34,823 nt of DNA from Vulcanimicrobiota bacterium (GTDB taxonomy: Bacteria > Vulcanimicrobiota > Vulcanimicrobiia > Vulcanimicrobiales > Vulcanimicrobiaceae). Below are positions 26,556 to 34,823 of this stretch, piece by piece; positions within the stretch are counted from its first letter, which is position 1; each line of letters starts with the position of its first letter. The position numbers and the translations under genes are program-made. The notes under the pieces are model-generated. The model did no database searches and had not been told where the DNA came from. It saw nothing but the letters and a program-made list of their open reading frames with translations. The stretch is from positions 1-34,823 of the forward strand of contig JAFAMK010000399.1 in the NCBI GenBank assembly GCA_019233415.1, written 5' to 3'.

Positions 26556-28280
26556 CTACGGCGTGATCGCGACCGCGCGAACGTCGGGCGAGACGTGGTC
26601 GGTGAAGCGCGTGAAGTTCTGCGCGAACAGCCCTGCCAGGTGTTTCGCCTGCGCGTCGTACGCCGCTTTGTCAGCCCACGCGTTGCGCGGGTTGAGCACC
26701 TCGGCCGGCACGTCGGGAACCGCCGCCGGAATCGCGAGCCCGAAGAACGGCTCGCGCTCGAACGTCACGTCGGCGAGGCGCCCGTCGATCGCCGCATTCA
26801 GCATCGCGCGCGTGTACGCGATCTTCATGCGCGAGCCGACGCCGTAGGCGCCGCCGGTCCAGCCGGTATTGACGAGCCAGCAGTTCACCTTGTGGTGCGC
26901 GATGCGCTCGCCGAGCAGCTTCGCGTAGACCGTCGGGTGGTGCACCATGAACGGCGCGCCGAAACAGGTCGAGAACGTCGCCTGCACGCCCGTGACGCCG
27001 CGCTCCGTGCCCGCGACCTTCGCGGTGTAGCCGGAGAGGAAGTGGTACATCGCCTGCTCCGCGGAGAGCTTCGCGATCGGCGGGAGCACGCCGAACGCGT
27101 CGGCCGTCAGCATCACGATGGTGGTCGGATGCCCGCCCATCCCGCTCTTGACGAAGTTCGGCAGAAAGTCGATCGGGTACGCCGAGCGCGTGTTCTCGGT
27201 CAGCGACGCATCGTCGACGTCGAGGACGCGCGTCTGCGGGTCCATCACGACGTTTTCGAGGACGGTGCCGAAGCGGTGCGAGGCGGCCCAAATCTCCGGC
27301 TCCGCCTCCTGGCGCAGCTTGATCATCTTCGCGTAGCACCCGCCCTCGAAGTTGAAGACGCCGTCGGCCGACCAGCCGTGCTCGTCGTCGCCGATCAGCG
27401 GGCGGTGCGGGTCGGACGAGAGCGTCGTCTTCCCTGTTCCGGAAAGGCCGAAGAAGATCGCAACGTCGCCGGCTTTCCCGACGTTCGCCGAGCAGTGCAT
27501 CGAGAGCACGTTGCGCAGCGGCATCAGGTAGTTCATCACGGTGAAGACCGACTTCTTGGTCTCGCCGGCGTAGCGCGTTCCGCCGATAAGGATCATGCGC
27601 CGCGCGAGGTTCACCAGGATGAACGTCGACGACGCCGTGCCGTCGCGCGACGGGTCCGCTTCGAACAGCGGAACGTTGACGACGGTGAACTCGGGCGAGA
27701 AGTTTTCGTCGTGGTCGGCGGTGTCGATGAAGAGGTCCCGCGAGAACAGGCTGTGCCACGCGTACTCGGTGACGATGCGCACCGGCAGGCGGTACGACGG
27801 ATCGGCGCCGACGTAGCAGTCGAGCGCGTAGACGTCCTTGCCGTTCAGGTATTCGCCGACGCGCGCGAGCAGCGCGTCGAAGACCTTCGCGTCGATCGCC
27901 TTGTTGACCGACCAGTCGATGTGCATCTCGCTGCCCGGCTCGCGCACGAAGAACTTGTCGTTCGGCGAGCGGCCGGTGTGCTTGCCCGTCTCGACGACCA
28001 GCTGTCCTGCCGCCCCGAGCTTCCCTTCACCCCGAGCCAGCGCGTGCTCGTACAGCGGTGCGACGCTAAGGTTGCGATACACCGTCCGCACCCCACCCAA
28101 CCCGAGGCCGGACAGGTGTGCGTCGAACGACTGCGAGGGGTTCGGTAGGGTGATAATCGGCGTATACCTCGAGCTGCAATGACGACCGGTTGTAAAGGTG
28201 ATACCTTCGCTCGCTTGCAACGAGTCGCCTCGTCGCACAACCAACTGCGCCGTCCGACGCGTTGAGGACACTAGGTGCAC
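26556..28280 (-). CDS. pckA: Phosphoenolpyruvate carboxykinase (ATP)
   Basis: VVETGKHTGRSPNDKFFV, GLSGTGKTTLSSDPHRPLIGDDEHGW, NTGWTGGAYGVGSRMKIAYTRAM. Start uncertain: the track start overlaps the divergent moeA start, so the true start is probably downstream. Confidence 0.93.
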   Translation of the reverse strand: MHLVSSTRRTAQLVVRRGDSLQASEGITFTTGRHCSSRYTPIITLPNPSQSFDAHLSGLGLGGVRTVYRNLSVAPLYEHALARGEGKLGAAGQLVVETGKHTGRSPNDKFFVREPGSEMHIDWSVNKAIDAKVFDALLARVGEYLNGKDVYALDCYVGADPSYRLPVRIVTEYAWHSLFSRDLFIDTADHDENFSPEFTVVNVPLFEADPSRDGTASSTFILVNLARRMILIGGTRYAGETKKSVFTVMNYLMPLRNVLSMHCSANVGKAGDVAIFFGLSGTGKTTLSSDPHRPLIGDDEHGWSADGVFNFEGGCYAKMIKLRQEAEPEIWAASHRFGTVLENVVMDPQTRVLDVDDASLTENTRSAYPIDFLPNFVKSGMGGHPTTIVMLTADAFGVLPPIAKLSAEQAMYHFLSGYTAKVAGTERGVTGVQATFSTCFGAPFMVHHPTVYAKLLGERIAHHKVNCWLVNTGWTGGAYGVGSRMKIAYTRAMLNAAIDGRLADVTFEREPFFGLAIPAAVPDVPAEVLNPRNAWADKAAYDAQAKHLAGLFAQNFTRFTDHVSPDVRAVAITP

Positions 28281-29519
28281 GAACTCTTCACCGTTCTGCC
28301 GCCCGGCGAGGCGTTCGCGTCCCTAGGCAGCGGTTGTTCCCCGATCGGGCGCGTGGAAACCGTCCCCCTGGCTGACGCGCTGGGGCGGGTGTTGGCCGAC
28401 CGTATTACGGCACGCGAGACGCTCCCGGCGTTTGCGCGCTCGACGATGGACGGCTACGCGGTCCGCGCCGCCGACACACACGGCGCCTCGGAACAGTCCC
28501 CCGCATACCTGCGCGTCGTCGACGACGTGCCGAGCGCCGTCGTGCCGCAGGTCGAGGTCGGTGCACGCGAGGCGATTCGGATCCACACCGGCGCGATGCT
28601 CCCCCCCGGCGCCGACGCCGTGGTAATGGTCGAGGATACGAACATCCACGGCGACGAGGTCGAGGTGCTCGACGCCGTCGCGTCCGGCGAAAGCGTCCTC
28701 GCGGTCGGTGAGGACGTCCGGGCCGGAACGACGGCGCTTCCGGCCGGCCGGCGGCTGCGCGCCGCCGACCTCGGCGGGCTCGCCGCGCTCGGGATCGGCG
28801 CGGTCGCGGTACGGGCGAAGCCGCGGGTCGCGGTTGTCTCGACCGGCGACGAGGTCGTCCCGGTCGGCGCGACCCCGGGACCGGCGCAGGTCCGCGACGT
28901 CAACGCGACCACCGTGGCCGCGGTCGTCCAACAGGCCGGCGGGATCGCCGTCCCGTGCGGGATCGTCCCCGACGACGCCGTGACGCTCGAAGCGGCACTG
29001 CGTGCCGCCCTCGGCGAGGCGGACGCGCTCGTGCTGTCGGCCGGCTCGTCGGTCTCGGTGCAAGACCTAACGGCGCGCGTCGTCGCGCGGCTCGGCGCGC
29101 CCGGCGTCCTCGTCCATGGGATCGCGATCAAGCCCGGGAAGCCGACCGTCCTCGCGCTGTGCGACGGCAAACCGGTCGTCGGGCTGCCGGGGAATCCCGC
29201 CAGCGCCCTTGTCGTCGCGTGGCGGATCGTGCGACCGCTGGTACGGTTGCTTGCCGGCGAACCGGTCCAGCCCGACGGCCTGGGCGACGAGCGCGCGCTG
29301 AGCGCGGTCCTCGACGTCCCGGTGCCGTCGCGCCCCGGCCGCGAGGACTTCGTCCCGTGCACGCTCGCGCGCGCCGAAACCGGCGAATTGCACGCGACGC
29401 CGGTGTTCGGCGCGTCGAATCTCATCTTCACGCAGGTCCGGGCCGACGCGTTGATCGCGGTTCCGCTCGACCGCAGCGGGCTGGGTACCGGCGAACATGT
29501 GCGGGTGATCGTTCCGTGA
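28275..29519 (+). CDS. moeA: Molybdopterin molybdenumtransferase MoeA
   Basis: STMDGYAVRA, IHTGAMLPPGADAVVMVEDT, VSTGDEVVPVG, AGSSVSVQDLTARVV, KPGKPTVLALCDGKPVVGLPGNPASA. Confidence 0.92.
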   Translation: MHELFTVLPPGEAFASLGSGCSPIGRVETVPLADALGRVLADRITARETLPAFARSTMDGYAVRAADTHGASEQSPAYLRVVDDVPSAVVPQVEVGAREAIRIHTGAMLPPGADAVVMVEDTNIHGDEVEVLDAVASGESVLAVGEDVRAGTTALPAGRRLRAADLGGLAALGIGAVAVRAKPRVAVVSTGDEVVPVGATPGPAQVRDVNATTVAAVVQQAGGIAVPCGIVPDDAVTLEAALRAALGEADALVLSAGSSVSVQDLTARVVARLGAPGVLVHGIAIKPGKPTVLALCDGKPVVGLPGNPASALVVAWRIVRPLVRLLAGEPVQPDGLGDERALSAVLDVPVPSRPGREDFVPCTLARAETGELHATPVFGASNLIFTQVRADALIAVPLDRSGLGTGEHVRVIVP

Positions 29520-31456
29520 ACGAGCGCGCGATGTTCTTGCACGACGTCCCGCTCGACCTCGCGCGCGAGCGCTTCGCCGGCGCGCTGCGCGCCGGCCGCG
29601 CGCGCGTGCTCACCGCCCAGACGCTCGCGCTCGACGACGCGCTCGACCGCGTGACCGCGCGCTCCGTGATCGCGCGGCTCTCGTCGCCGCACTACCACGC
29701 GTGCGCGATGGACGGGATCGCGGTCGTCGCCGCGCGCACGGCCGGCGCGCGCGAAACCGCCCCGCTCGTCCTCGGCGCGAACGAGGCGATCGTCGTCGAC
29801 ACCGGCGACCCGCTCCCGGACGGCTTCGACGCGGTGATCCCGATCGAGCTGATCGAGCCGCACCCCGACGGGCGGTTCGCGATCCGCGCCGCCGTCGCGC
29901 CGTTCGAGCACGTGCGCCCGGTCGGCGAAGACGTCGTTGCGACCGAAGTCGTCGTTCCCGCGCTGCGGCGCCTCGCGCCGGCCGATCTCGCCGCGTGCGC
30001 GGCGGCCGGCATCGCGAAGGTGGACGTGCTGCGGCGCCCGCGCGTCGCGGTGATCACGACCGGCGACGAGCTGGTCGACGTGACGACCGACGCGCCGCCG
30101 CCGGGCGCGATCCTGGACTCGAACGCCGTCTTGCTGCGCGCCTGCGTGCGCATGTACGGCGGCGAGGTCGCGCACGTCGCGCGCGTCGCCGACGACGAGA
30201 ACGCGCTCGCCGGCGCGGTTCGCGCGGCGCTCGCGGTCAGCGACGTCGTCGTCGTCAACGCGGGTTCGTCGGCGGGGCGCGACGACTACACCGCGCGCGT
30301 GTTCGCGCGCTTCGGCGAGGTCGTCGTGCACGGCGTCGCGATCCGCCCCGGCCATCCGCTCGCCCTCGCCGTCGCGCGCCCCTCCGGCGTAGCGCTGCTG
30401 GGGATCCCCGGCTATCCGGTCAGCGCCGCGATCTGCGCCGACCTGTTCCTGCGGCCGCTGCTCGAACGGCTCGGGCGGTTCGACGCGCCGGAGACGCGCG
30501 AGATCGAGGTCGAGCTGACGCGCAAGCTCTTCTCGCCGCTCGGCGAGGACGAGTACGTGCGCGCCGTCGCCGCGCGCGTCGGTGGCCGGCTCGTCGCGAC
30601 GCCGCTGCGCCGCGGTGCCGGCGTGATCACCTCGCTCTCGCGCGCGAACGTGATGATCACGATCCCGCGCTTCAGCGAAGGTGCGCGCGGCGGAACGACG
30701 GTGACGGCGCGCGCGCTGCGCACGCTCGCGCAGATCGAGCGCACGCTGCTCGCGGTCGGCAGCCACGACGTCGCGCTCGACTTGCTCGCGGGCCGGCTCT
30801 CCGCCGACAAGATCGAGCTCGTCTCCGCGCACGTGGGCAGCATCGCTGGGCTCGTCGCGCTGCGCCAGCGCGCGACGCACATCGCGGGAACGCACGTCCT
30901 CGATCCCGCCACCGGAACGTACAACGAGGTTGCCGTGCGACGCTACGGCCCGCGCGAGCCGGTCGCGCTGGTCCGGCTCGCGCAGCGCGAGCAAGGGCTG
31001 CTCGTCGTGCGCGGCAACCCGCTCGGGATCGCGTCGCTCGCCGACGTCGTGGAGACGCAGGCGCGGTACGTCAACCGCCAGGCCGACGCCGGCACGCGCA
31101 TTCTGCTCGACTCGCTGCTCGCGCGCGGCGGGATCGCGACGTCGTCGATCAGCGGATACGGGCGGATCGAGTTCTCGCACCTCGCGGTCGGTCAGCTCAT
31201 CGCGAACGGAAGCGCCGACGTGGGGCTCGCGATCCACGCCGCCGCGCGCGCGTTCGAGCTCGACTTCGTCCCGATCGCATGGGAGCCGTACGACCTCGCG
31301 CTCCCCGCCGCGCTGCTCGACGATCCGCGCATCGTGCGCCTGATCGCGGTGCTGCGCGAAAGCGCGTTCCGCGTCGAGGTCGAGGCGCTCGGCGGGTACG
31401 ACTGCTCGCGCGGCGGTGAGGTGCGCATCGTCGCGCCCGACGGTGTGCCGACGTGA
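29516..31456 (+). CDS. MoeA-like protein fused to a C-terminal periplasmic-binding-protein-like (LysR-substrate/molybdate-sensing) domain
   Basis: CAMDGIAVVA, ITTGDELVD, AGSSAGRDDYTARVF, RPGHPLALAVARPSGVALLGIPGYPVSA, then AVGSHDVALDLLAGRL...SADVGLAIHAAARAFELDFVPIAWEPYDL. GTG start at 29516, overlapping the moeA stop. Confidence 0.88.
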   Translation: MNERAMFLHDVPLDLARERFAGALRAGRARVLTAQTLALDDALDRVTARSVIARLSSPHYHACAMDGIAVVAARTAGARETAPLVLGANEAIVVDTGDPLPDGFDAVIPIELIEPHPDGRFAIRAAVAPFEHVRPVGEDVVATEVVVPALRRLAPADLAACAAAGIAKVDVLRRPRVAVITTGDELVDVTTDAPPPGAILDSNAVLLRACVRMYGGEVAHVARVADDENALAGAVRAALAVSDVVVVNAGSSAGRDDYTARVFARFGEVVVHGVAIRPGHPLALAVARPSGVALLGIPGYPVSAAICADLFLRPLLERLGRFDAPETREIEVELTRKLFSPLGEDEYVRAVAARVGGRLVATPLRRGAGVITSLSRANVMITIPRFSEGARGGTTVTARALRTLAQIERTLLAVGSHDVALDLLAGRLSADKIELVSAHVGSIAGLVALRQRATHIAGTHVLDPATGTYNEVAVRRYGPREPVALVRLAQREQGLLVVRGNPLGIASLADVVETQARYVNRQADAGTRILLDSLLARGGIATSSISGYGRIEFSHLAVGQLIANGSADVGLAIHAAARAFELDFVPIAWEPYDLALPAALLDDPRIVRLIAVLRESAFRVEVEALGGYDCSRGGEVRIVAPDGVPT

Positions 31457-31725
31457 TGAAAGTCGAACTGTTCGGGATGGCGCGCGCGCTGGCCGGTGTC
31501 GGCGTGGTGGAGCTGGCGCTGGACGGACCGGTCGCGCTTCCCGAGTTCCTGCGCGCGCTCGCCGACGCGGTTCCCGCGCTCGTCCCCGATGTCGTGCGCA
31601 CATCGCGCGACGCGCTCGTCGAACCGAATTTGCTGCTGCTCGACGGCCGGCGCGCGCTGCACGACGGCGAGCGCTTCGGCGCAAGCGACAACCCGTGCGT
31701 GCTCTTTCTCGCGAGCGGCGGATGA
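31453..31725 (+). CDS. moaD: MoaD/ThiS-family sulfur-carrier protein
   Basis: MKVELFGMARALAGV N-terminus and terminal ...VLFLASGG diglycine; overlaps both neighbours. Confidence 0.87.
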   Translation: MMKVELFGMARALAGVGVVELALDGPVALPEFLRALADAVPALVPDVVRTSRDALVEPNLLLLDGRRALHDGERFGASDNPCVLFLASGG

Positions 31726-33512
31726 CGTACGCCGGTCCGCGCGACCTGCTCGAGGTCGACCTGAGTGCGCGCAGCGCGCGGCGCGTCGCGCTCGGCGACG
31801 ACGTGTTCGCCGACGCGCTCGGCGGCGTCGGGCTCGCGGTGCGGCTGCTCGACGAGCGTGTGCGCGGCCCGCTCGACCCGCTCGGCCCGGAGAACCCGAT
31901 CGTCTTCGCAGCCGGCCCGTTCGCCTCGACGCCGGTCCCCGCCGCGAACAAGCACGCGCTCGCGACGATCTCGCCGCTGACCGGCCTGCTGAACGAAGGG
32001 CTCTCGTCGAGCCACTTCTCCGCGGTGCTGCGGCGCTGCGGGCTCGCCGCGATCGTCATCACCGGGACAGCGGAGCGCTGGACGACGCTCGCAATCGACG
32101 GCGATCAGGTTCGCTTCGAAGACGCATCCGACTTGGTCGGGTTCTCGGCGCGCGAGACGACGAAGGCGCTGCGCGAAGGGTACGGCGACCGGTCGTTGCG
32201 CGTGTGCGCGATCGGAACCGCGGGCGAGCGCGGCGTGCGCTTCGCGGCGGTCGAGAACGACGGCCGGCAAGCCGGGCGTGGCGGCACCGGCGCGGTCTTC
32301 GGCGCGAAGCGGCTCAAGGCGGTCGCGCTGCGCGGCCGCGGCGAGGTTCTTGTCGCCGATCCAGTCGCGACCGCCGTGCTGTCGGCGCGCCTGCGCGAGC
32401 GCGCGCTGGGGCCGAAGACCGCGAAGTACCGCGTGCTCGGGACGAGCGCGAACCTGCGCGTCCTGCAGCGGATGGGCCAACTGCCGACGCGCAACTTCAC
32501 CGCCGCGACGTTCGCCGGCGCGGAGAACGTCACGCCGGAGCGCGCGCGGGAGTCGAAGGGCACGTATCTCGAACTGCGCGCCGGCTGCGCGGGCTGTCCG
32601 GTGCAGTGCGAGCACCTCTACGTGCGCAAGGAGCGCGACCGGCGCGCCGCGGCGGCGAGCGAGTACGAGTCGGTGTGGGCGTTCGGCCCGAACTGCGGCG
32701 TCGACGATCTCGACGCGGTCCTCGACGCGGTCGCGCGCTGCGACGTCCTCGGCCTCGACACCATCTCGACCGGGTCGGCAATCGCGTTCGCGATGGAGTG
32801 CGCGGAGCACGGGCTCGTCCCGCGCGATGCGTTCGGCCCCATGCTGCGCTTCGGAAACGCCGCGGTACTGCTGCCGGCGATCGATGCGATCGCGGAACGG
32901 CGCGGGCTCGGCAACCTCCTCGCCGACGGCGTCCGCGCCGCGGCGCATGCGCTCGGCGGCGGCGCGGAACGGTTCGCGATGCATTGCAAGGGCCTCGAAC
33001 TGCCGGGCTACGAGCCGCGCGCGCTGCCGACGTACGCGCTGGGCCTCGCGACTTGCACGCGCGGCGCGTGCCATAACCGCGCCGCCACCTACGACCGCGA
33101 CTTGCGCGACCCGTCCGCCGCGCGCGACGACGACGCGCGGGCGCGCGACGCGATCGCGGCCGAAGACCGCGCGGTCGCGTGGGACAGCCTCGTGCTGTGC
33201 AAGTTCGTGCGCGACTGCTTCGAAGACTTCGAAACCGAAGCGGCGGCGCTGTGGAGCGCGGTCGGGGGCCTTTCGCTCGACGGCGACGGCCTGCGCGCCG
33301 CGGCGCAACGCACGTGGGAGCGCAAGCGCGCGATCAACGCGCGCCTGGGCTGGACGCCCGCCGACGACACGCTGCCGGAGCGCCTCTTCGCCGAACCGAT
33401 CGCCGACGGCCCGAACGCCGGGCGCCGCGTCGAACCCGACGCGCTCGCGTCGCTGCGCGCGACGTACGAGACGCTCCGCCGTGAGGCGGGGACCGCGCTC
33501 CCGGTCGGCTAA
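31722..33512 (+). CDS. aor: Aldehyde ferredoxin oxidoreductase family (tungsten/molybdenum bis-pterin enzyme)
   Basis: GGVGLAVRLL, NPIVFAAGPFASTPVP, GRGGTGAVFGAKRLKAVAL, CAGCPVQC plus distal LVLCKF iron-sulfur cysteines, KGLELPGYEPRALPTYAL. Confidence 0.92.
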   Translation: MTYAGPRDLLEVDLSARSARRVALGDDVFADALGGVGLAVRLLDERVRGPLDPLGPENPIVFAAGPFASTPVPAANKHALATISPLTGLLNEGLSSSHFSAVLRRCGLAAIVITGTAERWTTLAIDGDQVRFEDASDLVGFSARETTKALREGYGDRSLRVCAIGTAGERGVRFAAVENDGRQAGRGGTGAVFGAKRLKAVALRGRGEVLVADPVATAVLSARLRERALGPKTAKYRVLGTSANLRVLQRMGQLPTRNFTAATFAGAENVTPERARESKGTYLELRAGCAGCPVQCEHLYVRKERDRRAAAASEYESVWAFGPNCGVDDLDAVLDAVARCDVLGLDTISTGSAIAFAMECAEHGLVPRDAFGPMLRFGNAAVLLPAIDAIAERRGLGNLLADGVRAAAHALGGGAERFAMHCKGLELPGYEPRALPTYALGLATCTRGACHNRAATYDRDLRDPSAARDDDARARDAIAAEDRAVAWDSLVLCKFVRDCFEDFETEAAALWSAVGGLSLDGDGLRAAAQRTWERKRAINARLGWTPADDTLPERLFAEPIADGPNAGRRVEPDALASLRATYETLRREAGTALPVG

Positions 33513-33521
33513 CCCCGCGCG

Positions 33522-34652
33522 ATGCGCCGTTTCATCGCTCTCGTCGTCGCGCTCGCGTGCTGCGCGCTCCCCGCGGGCGCGCGCACGCCGGCCACGTTCG
33601 GTACGCTCCCGAGCGGCCCGCTCGACGGGATCACCGACGTTCCGGGCGTGCGCGTCGCGCACGTGACGAAGGTCGAAGGAACGACGATCCGCACCGGCGC
33701 GACCGCCGTCGTGCCGAACGACGACGTGTGGTACCAGCGCGTTGCTGCAGCAACGTACGACCTCAACGGCAACGGCGAGATGACCGGCGCGCACTGGGTG
33801 GACGAGGCCGGTTTTCTCGAAGTTCCGGTCGTCCTGACGAACACGCTCAACGTCGGCCGCGTCGACGACGGCGTCGTCTCGTGGCTGATCGCGAAGCACC
33901 CGGCGATCGGCCGGCGCGAAGACGTCCCGCTCCCCGTCGTCGCCGAGTGCGACGACCAGGGCATCAACGACATTCAGGCGCGCGCGGTGCACGCCGACGA
34001 CGTCGTCGCGATGCTCGACGCGGCGAAGCCCGGCGACTTCCCACGCGGGAATGTCGGCGCCGGCACGGGGATGCGCGCGTTCGGCTTCGCGGCCGGAATC
34101 GGCTCGGCGTCGCGCGTGCTGCCGAAGAACATGGGCGGCTACACGGTCGGCGTCCTCGTCAACGTGAACACCGGCTCGCGCAGCGAGCTGCGGATCGACG
34201 GCGCGCCGGTCGGCCGCGCGTTCGCGCACGACCTGCTCCCGGTCTACCCGCGCACCGCCGGCTACGTCGCCCCAACGCGCGGCCGCGCCACCGACGGCAG
34301 CATCATCATCGTCGTCGCAACCGACGCACCGCTCGACCACACCACCCTGCGCGACATCGCAAAGCGCGCCGGAATGGGCCTAGCACGCACCGGCGCAACG
34401 TCCCACGTCTCGAGCGGCGACCTCTTCATCGCCTTCTCGACGACACACCGCTACCCGCGCGACGGCGGAATCACCGGCCCACCGCTAGACTCCGACACCG
34501 ACCACATCGACGCACTCTTCACCGCAACCGTCGAAGCAACCGAATCCGCCATCGACGACGCCCTCTTCAGCGCCCACACCATCACCGGCAACCGCGGCGT
34601 AACGTACTACCACCTCCCCTACGACCGCGTCGCACCGCTATTGCGGCATTAG
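33522..34652 (+). CDS. Secreted P1-family peptidase (DmpA/BapA-like aminopeptidase)
   Basis: Signal peptide MRRFIALVVALACCALPAGA; GPLDGITDVPGVRVAH; GNVGAGTGMRAFGFAAGIGSASR; GGYTVGVLVNVN. Confidence 0.9.
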   Translation: MRRFIALVVALACCALPAGARTPATFGTLPSGPLDGITDVPGVRVAHVTKVEGTTIRTGATAVVPNDDVWYQRVAAATYDLNGNGEMTGAHWVDEAGFLEVPVVLTNTLNVGRVDDGVVSWLIAKHPAIGRREDVPLPVVAECDDQGINDIQARAVHADDVVAMLDAAKPGDFPRGNVGAGTGMRAFGFAAGIGSASRVLPKNMGGYTVGVLVNVNTGSRSELRIDGAPVGRAFAHDLLPVYPRTAGYVAPTRGRATDGSIIIVVATDAPLDHTTLRDIAKRAGMGLARTGATSHVSSGDLFIAFSTTHRYPRDGGITGPPLDSDTDHIDALFTATVEATESAIDDALFSAHTITGNRGVTYYHLPYDRVAPLLRH

Positions 34653-34823
34653 GTCCAACCGGCGGGCGCTGCGCCGAGTCCGGCGGCTGCGGCGTCGGCG
34701 GCGCGGCGTAGGGCGACCAGTTCGCGTTCGCCGACGAGGTCTGCGGCACGGTCGTAGACGTGTGCGGTGGCGCGTACGAATGTTTGGCGCTGTTCTTCGG
34801 TGAGCTGGGTGACGTGCATGTGG
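34649..34823 (-). CDS. C-terminal fragment, probable TRAP transporter substrate-binding protein (DctP family)
   Basis: HVTQLTEEQRQTFVRATAHVYDRAADLVGERELVALRRAAD...; runs off the right edge; convergent with the P1 peptidase. Confidence 0.4.
   Translation of the reverse strand, partial: HMHVTQLTEEQRQTFVRATAHVYDRAADLVGERELVALRRAADAAAAGLGAAPAGWT

Noticed and set aside
29701-31419. 572-aa alternative plus-frame ORF inside the MoeA/PBP gene
   Set aside because: Almost entirely Arg/Ala/Asp/Gly; wrong-frame translation of a supported gene.
28454-32062. 1202-aa minus-strand ORF opposite moeA genes
   Set aside because: Arg/Ala/Asp-rich low-information translation opposite well-supported MoeA/MoaD genes; typical shadow ORF of high-GC DNA.
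31197-34340. 1047-aa minus-strand ORF opposite AOR and P1 peptidase
   Set aside because: Shadow ORF; the plus strand has clear family motifs and overlapping starts.

Overview
High-GC bacterial chromosome window. The lineage is not proven; coding style and gene content would fit an Eremiobacterota/WPS-2-like organism, but that is a guess. The window splits into three parts. (1) 1-5.5 kb is housekeeping: tadA overlapping two tRNA genes (Arg-CCG and Ser-CGA), a class III cyclase, a methyltransferase, a MaoC hydratase and an SRAP/YedK protein. (2) 5.5-15.5 kb is a visibly less GC-rich accessory island bounded by an imperfect 29-bp direct repeat (26/29) that matches the start of the SRAP gene. The island encodes a 5-TM protein, three tiny Gly/Ser/Pro-rich peptides, a 108-aa protein and a 2438-aa Rhs/YD-repeat protein ending in a probable HNH-type nuclease toxin. 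The Rhs protein starts with a domain resembling the Dop/PafA (Pup deamidase/ligase, glutamine-synthetase-like) family. A BrnT/XRE toxin-antitoxin pair with a frameshifted toxin abuts the right repeat. (3) 16.3-34.8 kb holds a two-component system, a PilB-PilT-PilC-sigma factor operon, YgiD, an LLM oxidoreductase, an S53 peptidase, PckA, a moeA-moeA/PBP-moaD-AOR (W/Mo enzyme) operon, a P1 peptidase and a probable TRAP transporter fragment. The best candidate for an undescribed system is the island's amidoligase-like/Rhs/tiny-peptide cluster. All family assignments come from reading motifs by eye; no database search was run.
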